9,583 nucleotides of DNA from the NCBI GenBank assembly GCA_025450495.1, contig JANWHI010000013.1, positions 1-9,583 of the forward strand, read 5' to 3'. The notes under the pieces were generated by a model that saw only the letters and a list, made by a program, of their open reading frames with translations, made no database searches and had not been told where the DNA came from. Below are positions 1-9,583 of this stretch, piece by piece (position 1 is the stretch's first letter; the number at the start of each line of letters is the position of its first letter). The position numbers and the translations under genes were made by a program. This DNA comes from Candidatus Dormiibacter sp. Its GTDB lineage: Bacteria; Chloroflexota; Dormibacteria; UBA8260.

Positions 1-633
1 CGCCCCTGCGTAGCCGGTGAGAAGCCCGAGGCCGGTGAGGTGCGCGGAGAACACCTTGGGCACCGCCCCGAGTGCCGCGCCCAGGCCGGCGTGCGCGATC
101 ACCGCCACCTCCACGGTGAGCTGGCTGAGCACCGCTGCGGTGGCGATCACCGCGGTGACCTTGGCGTCGGCGCTGATGCCCATCAGGTTGAGAACGGCGA
201 TGAAGACAAGTGCGGCCACGGTGCACGGCACCACGATGCCGATGACCGACGGCGCCACCGTGCCGAGGTAGGTGATTCCCGACACCGCGCTGAGGGCGGA
301 GGTCAAGAAGTAGTCGACGAGGATGAACAGGCCGCCGACCAGCCCGACCCAGCCGTTGACGGCGTGGGTGCCGACGGTGACGACGCCGCCGCCCTCGGGG
401 TAACGGATGGTCACCTCGGCGTACTTGGCGGTGAGCAGCACGAAGACGATCAGCGTGAGCCCGACGAACAGCGCGGCGTGCGCGCCGAACTGGGTGAACA
501 GGATTCCCGGCGTGTAGTAAACCGAGGTGCCGAGGTCGGCGAACACAACCGCCCAGCAGAGGATCGGCCCCAGCCCGGCGATCCTGCCGCGTCGCGGGAC
601 TCGCGCGGTGTGCGCAGGCGCTGCGGTTGCCAT
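1..633 (-). CDS. APC-superfamily permease, N-terminal 211 residues (runs off left edge)
   Basis: This is a membrane transporter fragment, probably for amino acids or another small organic solute. The frame is open from the ATG at 633-631 to base 1, and the stop codon lies outside the window. A short basic N-terminus (RVPRRGR, residues 11-17) precedes hydrophobic segments at about 21-47, 53-69, 91-112, 121-149 and 157-183. The first segment contains FADLGTSVYYTPG (31-43), like the unwound first helix of APC transporters and recalling the DIGTSPLY motif of the related KUP potassium carriers. RYPEGGG (77-83) follows segment 2, as is usual in APC permeases. The start is 15 bases after the MarR gene's stop, so the two are probably cotranscribed and the regulator probably controls the transporter. 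The superfamily is well supported; the substrate is not determinable. KUP-like potassium uptake is a less likely alternative. Confidence 0.82.
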   Translation of the reverse strand, partial: MATAAPAHTARVPRRGRIAGLGPILCWAVVFADLGTSVYYTPGILFTQFGAHAALFVGLTLIVFVLLTAKYAEVTIRYPEGGGVVTVGTHAVNGWVGLVGGLFILVDYFLTSALSAVSGITYLGTVAPSVIGIVVPCTVAALVFIAVLNLMGISADAKVTAVIATAAVLSQLTVEVAVIAHAGLGAALGAVPKVFSAHLTGLGLLTGYAGA

Positions 634-648
634 CTGGGTCAGCGCACT

Positions 649-1176
649 CTACGCGGTGGAGTCACCCCTGGCGTCGCTGTCGTCGAGAGCCTCGAGCAGG
701 CGGCTGAGTCGCCACAGGGCGGGCAGCGCCGCCTCGATCGCTGCGCCGTCGGCGACGCCGAGCTTGGCGAGTGCCTCCTCGATGATCGCCGCTCGGTGAA
801 TTCGCCAGCCGGTGACCCTGGCCTGCCCGGCGGCGGTGAGGTTGAGGCAGCCGCCGCGTCCGTCGCTGGGGTCGGGGGTGCGTTCGAGGATGCCTGCGCT
901 GACCAGCCTGCTGACCAGCGTGCTCACGGTGTTGCCGGCCACCGCGAGCTGCACCGCGGCGTCGTTGACACGGATGCCGGGAGCGGCGTCCACCACCTGG
1001 ACCAGCTCGACCTGTGCGTCGGGCAACGCCTCGACGTCCATGCGGCGGGCGATGGCACGGCGGAGGGCCCGGCGGAGGCGCACGATGGTCTGGCCGAGGT
1101 CGACGCGCTCAGGCCGGCGCGCCCAGTCACGCCGTTTGCGAGCGGACGGGCGCAGCGAGGCTTGACCCTCGGTCAC
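649..1176 (-). CDS. MarR-family winged-helix transcriptional regulator
   Basis: This is a predicted dimeric DNA-binding repressor of 175 residues, slightly longer than usual for MarR because of a basic N-terminal tail (about residues 1-25). The helix-turn-helix lies at about 60-95: helix ALPDAQVELVQVV (50-62), then PGIRVNDAAVQLAVAGNTVS (66-85), with recognition helix about 82-94 reading NTVSTLVSRLVSAG. The wing carries the family's D-x-R signature (DPSDGRG, 102-108) followed by LNLTAAG (111-117). C-terminal helices (about 122-165) would form the dimer interface. The start is GTG at 1176-1174. No Shine-Dalgarno is visible, but a TACCAT element 6 bases upstream would give a leaderless transcript. 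It precedes the permease gene by 15 bases, so autoregulation plus control of the transporter is the natural inference. No ligand can be inferred. Confidence 0.88.
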   Translation of the reverse strand: MTEGQASLRPSARKRRDWARRPERVDLGQTIVRLRRALRRAIARRMDVEALPDAQVELVQVVDAAPGIRVNDAAVQLAVAGNTVSTLVSRLVSAGILERTPDPSDGRGGCLNLTAAGQARVTGWRIHRAAIIEEALAKLGVADGAAIEAALPALWRLSRLLEALDDSDARGDSTA

Positions 1177-1182
1177 AGAGCG

Positions 1183-1188
1183 ATGGTA
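1183..1188 (-). promoter_or_regulatory. Candidate -10 element of the MarR-permease unit
   Basis: The minus strand reads TACCAT, then six bases, then the GTG start of the MarR gene. This fits the TANNNT -10 class, with transcription starting at or next to the start codon (leaderless mRNA). I see no convincing -35 at 16-19 bases upstream, and the element is short, so this is a prediction. Confidence 0.4.
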
Positions 1189-1227
1189 CGGGGATGGGCG
1201 GCCACCCGCTTGACCCGCCGCACACGG

Positions 1228-1641
1228 TCAGCCGCGCAGGCGGCGCCACCAGGAGAGGGACCGAATCCGTTCGAGCTCGGCGGTGGCGGTGTCGGCCACC
1301 TGCATCTGCTGGTGCAGCAGGCTGATGACCTCGCGCTCGCGGTCGTGCGCCTCGGCGAGGTCACGGCGCCTGGTGGCCTGCTCCATGCCGGTGCGCTCGC
1401 GCCAGGTGCGCAGGCCGATGGTGAGCGTGGCGATGCGGCGGTCCTTCTCGGCGATCTCGGTGCGCAGCCTGATCATCTCGACGAAGTTGTCGATCGCCAT
1501 CAGCTGAAGCGAGAGGATGACCGGCGTATCCGCGATCGTGGCGGGCCTGGCCAGCGTGTCGGTGCGGGTGCCGACCAGCTCGATGATGCGCTCGCGGGTG
1601 TCCTCGATCGAGTCGACCGCGGGAGTTGGGTGCACTGCCAT
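1228..1641 (-). CDS. Hypothetical coiled-coil protein, 137 residues
   Basis: I do not recognise this family. The start is ATG at 1641-1639, preceded by AGGAG at a 6-base spacing; an in-frame extension to 1764 lacks such support and has low-quality composition. The protein has no signal peptide or membrane helix, so it is probably cytoplasmic. The N-terminus (1-40) is polar with a short acidic-basic helix (DSIEDTRERIIELVG, 10-24). From about 43 to 127 it is a nearly continuous charged helix with regularly spaced Leu/Ile/Met, likely coiled coil and oligomeric. It ends in a striking basic-aromatic tail, SLSWWRRLRG (128-137), which could be a peptide docking or membrane-surface motif. It lies 51 bases upstream of the MarR gene on the same strand and is divergent from the M20 peptidase gene. 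It is a real gene by ribosome binding site, composition and position; the function is unknown. Confidence 0.72.
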   Translation of the reverse strand: MAVHPTPAVDSIEDTRERIIELVGTRTDTLARPATIADTPVILSLQLMAIDNFVEMIRLRTEIAEKDRRIATLTIGLRTWRERTGMEQATRRRDLAEAHDREREVISLLHQQMQVADTATAELERIRSLSWWRRLRG

Positions 1642-1647
1642 GGGGAT

Positions 1648-1652
1648 CTCCT
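1648..1652 (-). promoter_or_regulatory. Ribosome binding site deciding the start of the coiled-coil gene
   Basis: AGGAG on the minus strand lies 6 bases before ATG 1641-1639. It selects this start over the upstream in-frame start at 1764. Confidence 0.75.
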
Positions 1653-1693
1653 GGGAGGGACGTGGAGTGGGGATGGAGAGACCTGCTGGCGCG

Positions 1694-1699
1694 AAGGTA
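1694..1699 (-). promoter_or_regulatory. Candidate -10 element for the coiled-coil gene
   Basis: The minus strand carries TACCTT about 52 bases upstream of the ATG at 1641. This would give a leader of roughly 45 bases that includes the AGGAG ribosome binding site. No clear -35 is visible. It lies in the divergent spacer shared with the M20 peptidase gene. Confidence 0.3.
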
Positions 1700-1774
1700 C
1701 ACCGGAATTGCCCTCTGCGCACGCTGTGGGGGTGACCTGAGCCGGCCGCCGAGCGACCTCGCATCCCGCCCGGC

Positions 1775-1780
1775 TACCCT
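1775..1780 (+). promoter_or_regulatory. Candidate -10 element of the M20-RDD-eno operon
   Basis: TACCCT is followed by nine bases and then ATG 1790. There is no Shine-Dalgarno sequence in that interval, so a very short or absent leader is likely. The -35 region is not recognisable. The element matches the TACCNT pattern seen at three other starts in this window. Confidence 0.35.
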
Positions 1781-1789
1781 CCCCAGTCC

Positions 1790-6349
<4,560 letters not shown>

Positions 6350-6364
6350 CCGCTCCGGCGCGGG

Positions 6365-6370
6365 TACCAT
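6365..6370 (+). promoter_or_regulatory. Candidate -10 element upstream of the 74-residue gene
   Basis: TACCAT lies in the 60-base gap after the PLP-enzyme gene. Transcription from about 6377 would give a leader of roughly 33 bases containing the GGGGAGG site. No -35 hexamer is recognisable. Readthrough from the upstream operon is also possible. Confidence 0.3.
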
Positions 6371-6397
6371 GATCCGCGGCTCTCACCATCCACCACC

Positions 6398-6404
6398 GGG
6401 GAGG
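6398..6404 (+). promoter_or_regulatory. Strong ribosome binding site of the 74-residue gene
   Basis: GGGGAGG lies 5 bases before ATG 6410. It is the best Shine-Dalgarno match in cluster 2 and supports the short gene being translated independently. Confidence 0.75.
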
Positions 6405-6409
6405 CACTC

Positions 6410-6634
6410 ATGGCCGTGCTCCGACTCGCCAACGGCTCCGACATCGTCGTGAAGTTGACGGTCGCTGAGACCGTGGCGGCGATCCAGATCACCGAAGGCA
6501 CGCCCGATTTCGTCGAACTGCCAGGCGAGGAGGGCGTCATTCACCTGCGGCCGGCCGGGGTCATCGCTGTCATCGAGGACACCCGCCGCGGCACCGCTGG
6601 TTTTCGCTTCGGCGCCGGGCGCGCAGCGGAGTAG
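6410..6634 (+). CDS. Small hypothetical protein, 74 residues
   Basis: I do not recognise this protein with confidence. A strong ribosome binding site, a high-GC coding pattern like its neighbours and a sensible amphipathic sequence make it a real gene. The predicted order is a beta strand (AVLRLANGSDIVVKL, 2-16), a short helix (TVAETVAAIQ, 17-26), two strands (DFVELP, 33-38; GVIHLRP, 42-48), a strand (VIAVIED, 51-57), and a Gly/Arg tail ending FRFGAGRAAE. There is no membrane segment, cysteine or signal peptide. The layout recalls the small DUF3107 proteins of actinobacteria, which also end in an invariant-looking I-A-hydrophobic strand and a Gly-Phe-Gly tail, but that is a weak visual resemblance. 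It is not a ThiS/CysO carrier, because the C-terminus lacks Gly-Gly. It sits between the Cys/Met PLP enzyme and CysM, with gaps of 60 and 47 bases. Confidence 0.72.
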   Translation: MAVLRLANGSDIVVKLTVAETVAAIQITEGTPDFVELPGEEGVIHLRPAGVIAVIEDTRRGTAGFRFGAGRAAE

Positions 6635-6669
6635 CACGCCTTCCGGGCGCCTCAGTCGTGGCCGCCCCC

Positions 6670-6675
6670 GATAAT
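6670..6675 (+). promoter_or_regulatory. Candidate -10 element for leaderless cysM-mec-der transcription
   Basis: GATAAT is followed by six bases (GGCGTC) and then ATG 6682, the same spacing as the TACCAT before the MarR gene. There is no Shine-Dalgarno in this interval. This argues for the ATG at 6682 over the in-frame GTG at 6658, because the latter would place the -10 element inside the coding sequence. No -35 is evident. Confidence 0.4.
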
Positions 6676-6681
6676 GGCGTC

Positions 6682-7641
6682 ATGACCGAGACCCCGCGTC
6701 CGGCGGCACCGGAGCGCGTGGTCCCGGTGACGCTGGGCGGCTCCATCCTCAGCGGCATCGGCAACACCCCGCTGCTGCGCATCCATCTCTTCGAGCGTGA
6801 GTCGCCCGACGTCGCGGTGTTCGGCAAGGCGGAGTTCCTCAATGCGGGCGGGTCCGTGAAGGACCGGCCGGCGCTGCGCATGATCCGCGACGGGGAGGCG
6901 AGCGGCGCGCTGACCCGCGACCGCACCATCCTCGACAGCACCAGTGGCAATACCGGGATCGCGTACGCGATGGTCGGCGCCGCGCTTGGGTACAGGGTGC
7001 GGCTGGTGATGCCCACCAACGTCAGCGACGAGCGCAAGACCACCATCGCCGCCTACGGTGCGGAGATGGTTTACAGCGACGCTCAGGAGGGCAGCGACGG
7101 CGCCATCCGTGTCGCGCGTGCGATGTTCGAGGAGAATCCTGACGCGTACTTCATGCCCGATCAGTACAACAACCCGGGCAACTGGAGGTCGCACTACGAC
7201 GCGACCGGTGCAGAGATCTGGCGGCAGACCAGGGGTTCGGTCACCCACTTCGTCGCCGGGCTTGGCACCAGCGGGACATTCGTTGGGGTGTCGCGCCGGT
7301 TGCAGCACGAACGTGCCGACGTGGTGTGCATCTCGGTGCAGCCGGAGGATCCGTGGCACGGACTCGAGGGCATGAAGCACATGCCGACGGCGATTGTCCC
7401 GGGAATCTACGACCCGGCGCTCGCGGACGAGAACCTCTGGGCTCCCACCGAGGCGTCGTACGAGCTTGCCCGTCGGTTGGCGCAGCGCGAAGGGATACTT
7501 GCGGGACACTCGAGCGGCGCAGCGCTCTGGGGTGTGCAGCAGGTGGCGCGGCGCCTCGAGAGGGGAGTGATCGTCACGGTTCTCGCCGACGGCGGCGGCC
7601 GATACCTGAGCAGCGGGCTGTATGGGGAACGCCGGCGATGA
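6682..7641 (+). CDS. cysM: Cysteine synthase, CysM type (fold-type II PLP enzyme)
   Basis: This is a cytosolic PLP enzyme of 319 residues that makes cysteine, or a protein-bound cysteine, by beta-replacement on an activated serine. Landmarks are GNTPLLRI (27-34), GGSVKDRPALRM (56-67) with Schiff-base K60, the substrate loop STSGNTG (86-92), the phosphate-binding GLGTSGT (193-199), GHSSGA (275-280) and ADGGGRYLSSG (302-312). Several segments match M. tuberculosis CysM as I remember it: KDRPA-x-RMI, THFVAGLGT, VP-x-x-YDP, EGI-x-AG and YLS-x-G. K232 in GMKHM falls where that enzyme has Arg220, described as contacting the phosphate of O-phosphoserine. This suggests O-phosphoserine as substrate and a thiocarboxylated carrier as sulfur donor. 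The ATG at 6682 was chosen over GTG 6658 because of the promoter-like GATAAT. It overlaps mec by ATGA. An ordinary sulfide-dependent CysK or a cystathionine beta-synthase is less likely. Confidence 0.9.
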   Translation: MTETPRPAAPERVVPVTLGGSILSGIGNTPLLRIHLFERESPDVAVFGKAEFLNAGGSVKDRPALRMIRDGEASGALTRDRTILDSTSGNTGIAYAMVGAALGYRVRLVMPTNVSDERKTTIAAYGAEMVYSDAQEGSDGAIRVARAMFEENPDAYFMPDQYNNPGNWRSHYDATGAEIWRQTRGSVTHFVAGLGTSGTFVGVSRRLQHERADVVCISVQPEDPWHGLEGMKHMPTAIVPGIYDPALADENLWAPTEASYELARRLAQREGILAGHSSGAALWGVQQVARRLERGVIVTVLADGGGRYLSSGLYGERRR

Positions 7642-8090
7642 CCATGGGTGACATCGACCTGGCTGTGACGGCGCACTCGCGCATCAGTGAGCTCGGAGAC
7701 GCAGCCTATCCGGACGAGGGATGCGGCGTGCTCCTCGGGCGCTTCGCCGGCAAGCGCGTCGAGGTTGTTGACGCCACTTCGGGCATGAACCTCAACACCA
7801 CCCGCTCTCGCGACCGCTACCTGCTCGACCCGGCCGACATCGTCCGTGCCGACAGGGAGGCGCGCGAGCGTCGCCTCGACATCGTCGGTTTCTGGCACAG
7901 CCACCCGGATCACCCAGCCCGACCTTCGCAGTTCGACACAGACCACGCCTGGATGGACTACGTGTACGTGATCGTCAACACAACTGCCGACGGGGCCGGC
8001 GACCTCAACGGTTTCACCCTCACGCACGACGGTGGCCCGTTCGAGCAGCTGCCCCTGGTGGTGACGCCGGGCAACGGGCCGCACGCATGA
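7638..8090 (+). CDS. mec: Mec-type JAMM/MPN zinc metallopeptidase
   Basis: This 150-residue JAB1/MPN-domain hydrolase is expected to release cysteine from the C-terminus of a small ubiquitin-like sulfur carrier (the CysO-cysteine peptidase reaction). The JAMM signature is complete: E27 in PDEGCG (25-30), HSHP (87-90) supplying zinc ligands H87 and H89, then S97 and D100 in RPSQFD (95-100). The DHPA-x-PS-x-FD-x-DHA pattern is that of bacterial Mec proteins rather than RadC or eukaryotic deubiquitinases. It is a stand-alone domain with no signal peptide. ATG 7638 overlaps the cysM stop by ATGA; ATG 7644 is a possible alternative two codons in. Coupling to a CysM-type enzyme strongly supports the assignment. 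It in turn overlaps der by ATGA. The family is secure; the substrate is inferred from context. Confidence 0.9.
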   Translation: MTMGDIDLAVTAHSRISELGDAAYPDEGCGVLLGRFAGKRVEVVDATSGMNLNTTRSRDRYLLDPADIVRADREARERRLDIVGFWHSHPDHPARPSQFDTDHAWMDYVYVIVNTTADGAGDLNGFTLTHDGGPFEQLPLVVTPGNGPHA

Positions 8091-9505
8091 GTCGCGCCGC
8101 GGCGACGAGCGGCCGGCAGCGACGACGGCGCCGAAGCCACGACAGCGACCTCGGGCCGCCATCGGGGATCGTGGCGATTGTCGGTCGGCCCAACGTGGGC
8201 AAGTCAACCCTGTTCAACCGCTTCACCGGCCAGCGCCACGCCATAGTGGATGAGCTCGCCGGTCTGACCCGTGACCGGCTCTACGGGGTCACGGAGTGGG
8301 GCGGCCGGCGTTTCACTGTGGTCGACACCGCCGGGCTCGACCCCGCGTTGGTGCGCGATGATCCAGGGCTCGCCGTTTTGACAGCAGGGACCCAACAGCA
8401 AGCCCGTCAGGCTATCGCTGAGGCCGACCTGTGCATTCAATTGGTCGATGTTCGCGCCGGTGTCACCGCCCTCGACGAGGACGTTGCGGATATTCTTCGC
8501 CGCGGCGGCACGCCAGTGATCCTCGTCGGCAACAAGTCGGACAGCCCCAACAACCCTCATTACGCACACGAGCTGTACAGGCTCGGACTCGGGGAGCCGT
8601 TGTTGATCTCGGCGCTCGTCGGCACCGACACAGGCGATCTGCTCGACCGCAGCGTGGACGCGCTCCCTGAGCCCAACGAGGAGGCGGCAGCCGAGGCGAG
8701 CGGGGAACTCCGCGTCGCGATCATCGGCAAGCCCAACGTCGGCAAGTCGTCGCTTCTCAATGCTCTGGTCGGTCAGGAGCGTGCGCTCGTGTCGCCGCTC
8801 CCGGGCACAACCCGTGACGCCGTGGACACGCTCGTCAGCCACGGTGACCTCCCCGTTCGCCTCGTCGACACGGCTGGGATCCGACGCCGCGGCGTTGTCG
8901 ACACAGATGTGGAGCATTACAGCCTACTCCGCGCTCTGCGAGCACTGGAGCGAAGCGACGTCGCCCTACTCGTCGTCGATGCCAACGAAGGGGTCGTTGC
9001 ACAGGACCGGCACGTCGCCGGCTACGCGGTGGACGCCGGCAAGGGGCTCGTCGTCATAGCCAACAAATGGGATCTCATCGACCAGGAGAAGCGCGCGGAT
9101 CCGTCCTTTCTAAAGGCTCTGCAGGATGCGTTCGATTTCATACCTGGGGTGTCGTTGCTCACCGTATCGGCCCTCGAGGGGCGCAACGTGCGGCGCGTGC
9201 TCGACAGCGCCGCCGCCGTCGCCGCCGCCCGTGCGGTGCGCATCCCCACCGCGGCGCTCAACACGCTCCTCCGCGACGCGTTCCTTGCCCACCCGCCGCG
9301 ACACGACAAGGGCCGTCAGTTGAAGCTGCTGTACGCGACGCAGGCCAGCACCCCGGCGCCCACCATCGTCCTCTTTGTCAACGATCCCGAGCTGATGCAC
9401 TTCGCGTATGGCCGTTATCTCGAGAACCGCATCCGGGCTGTGTTTGGGTTTGCCGGGACGAGGATGCGCATCGTGGCGAGGGCGCGCGCGGAGCGCGATC
9501 GCTGA
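8087..9505 (+). CDS. der: Ribosome-assembly GTPase Der (EngA)
   Basis: This essential double-GTPase acts in maturation of the 50S ribosomal subunit. Its 472 residues hold two G domains and a C-terminal KH-like domain. G domain 1 has GRPNVGKST (33-41), TRD (61-63), DTAG (80-83), NKSD (149-152) and SAL (175-177). G domain 2 has GKPNVGKSS (214-222), TTRD (241-244), DTAG (261-264), NKWD (326-329) and SAL (361-363). The KH-like part (about 380-466) ends with VNDPELMHFAYGRYLENRIR (431-450), a Der hallmark. A basic tail of about 26 residues (QRRRRR, 11-16) precedes G domain 1, longer than in most Der proteins; it may contact rRNA, or a downstream start may be used. GTG codons inside the tail do not have better start signals. 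It overlaps mec by ATGA and gpsA by one base. Confidence 0.97.
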   Translation: MSRAAATSGRQRRRRRSHDSDLGPPSGIVAIVGRPNVGKSTLFNRFTGQRHAIVDELAGLTRDRLYGVTEWGGRRFTVVDTAGLDPALVRDDPGLAVLTAGTQQQARQAIAEADLCIQLVDVRAGVTALDEDVADILRRGGTPVILVGNKSDSPNNPHYAHELYRLGLGEPLLISALVGTDTGDLLDRSVDALPEPNEEAAAEASGELRVAIIGKPNVGKSSLLNALVGQERALVSPLPGTTRDAVDTLVSHGDLPVRLVDTAGIRRRGVVDTDVEHYSLLRALRALERSDVALLVVDANEGVVAQDRHVAGYAVDAGKGLVVIANKWDLIDQEKRADPSFLKALQDAFDFIPGVSLLTVSALEGRNVRRVLDSAAAVAAARAVRIPTAALNTLLRDAFLAHPPRHDKGRQLKLLYATQASTPAPTIVLFVNDPELMHFAYGRYLENRIRAVFGFAGTRMRIVARARAERDR

Positions 9506-9583
9506 TGCGCGTCGCCGTCGTCGGTGCCGGGTCATGGGGAACCGCCCTGGCGCAGACCCTCTCGTCAGCGGGCAGCGAGGTCC
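9505..9583 (+). CDS. gpsA: Glycerol-3-phosphate dehydrogenase [NAD(P)+], N-terminal fragment
   Basis: The first 26 codons are present; the rest lies beyond the right edge. The sequence begins MRVAVVGAGSWGTALAQTLS. GAGSWGTALA is the dinucleotide-binding G-x-G-x-x-G loop in the form diagnostic of GpsA, which reduces dihydroxyacetone phosphate to sn-glycerol-3-phosphate for phospholipid synthesis. The ATG overlaps the der stop by one base (TGATG), so it is translationally coupled. der next to gpsA is a common bacterial order, sometimes with plsY between them; plsY is absent here. Confidence 0.9.
   Translation, partial: MRVAVVGAGSWGTALAQTLSSAGSEV

Noticed and set aside
1196..1207. Imperfect palindrome GGGCGGCCACCC upstream of the MarR gene as an operator.
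   Set aside because: It is short, pure G/C apart from one base, and such palindromes arise by chance at this GC content. It is not claimed as a feature.
1197..1219. A GGCGG/CCGCC hairpin as a terminator between the coiled-coil and MarR genes.
   Set aside because: The stem is only 5 bp with a 13-base loop and no following T-run, so it is not a credible intrinsic terminator.
40..1740. A 566-codon open frame on the plus strand.
   Set aside because: It is antisense to the recognised permease, MarR and coiled-coil genes. Its composition (Asp, Gly, Arg and His rich) and lack of any family motif are those of a high-GC shadow frame.
6410..6634. The 74-residue protein as the missing CysO/ThiS carrier.
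   Set aside because: The C-terminus ends GAGRAAE without the required terminal Gly-Gly, and the strand pattern does not look like a beta-grasp fold.

Overview
The window is high-GC (roughly 70% by eye), densely coded bacterial chromosome, with strong G/C preference at third codon positions. I see no mobile element, CRISPR array, rRNA, tRNA or phage gene. No gene-free stretch exceeds 300 bases; the longest is the 148-base divergent spacer at 1642-1789. The gene content (a CysM-type cysteine synthase beside a Mec-type JAMM peptidase, der followed by gpsA, several apparently leaderless starts) would fit a GC-rich Chloroflexota/Dormibacterota-like lineage or an actinobacterium. The sequence alone does not settle the phylum.

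Layout. On the minus strand, reading leftward from 1641, lie a 137-residue coiled-coil protein of unknown function, a MarR-family regulator, and the N-terminal 211 residues of an APC-type permease that runs off the left edge. The MarR and permease genes are 15 bases apart and look like one regulator-transporter unit. A 148-base divergent spacer separates this group from a plus-strand cluster.

Plus-strand cluster 1 (1790-6349) holds an M20 metallopeptidase, an RDD-family membrane protein, enolase and a Cys/Met-metabolism PLP enzyme. All three junctions overlap by 1 or 4 bases, so this is almost certainly a translationally coupled operon. A 60-base gap with a good ribosome binding site leads to a 74-residue protein (6410-6634). 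Plus-strand cluster 2 (6682 to the right edge) holds the CysM-type synthase, the Mec-type peptidase, the GTPase Der and the start of gpsA, again with overlapping junctions throughout.

How the genes work together. The M20 peptidase, the Cys/Met PLP enzyme, CysM and Mec suggest an amino-acid and sulfur-assimilation neighbourhood. CysM plus Mec are the synthase and the releasing peptidase of the sulfur-carrier-protein route to cysteine known from Mycobacterium tuberculosis, but the carrier CysO is not in this window. Enolase, Der and GpsA are core housekeeping enzymes that share the transcripts. Most of the window is ordinary. The points worth a second look are the carrier-less CysM-Mec pair, the unassigned 74- and 137-residue proteins, and a recurring TACCNT promoter-like element, some copies of which imply leaderless mRNAs.
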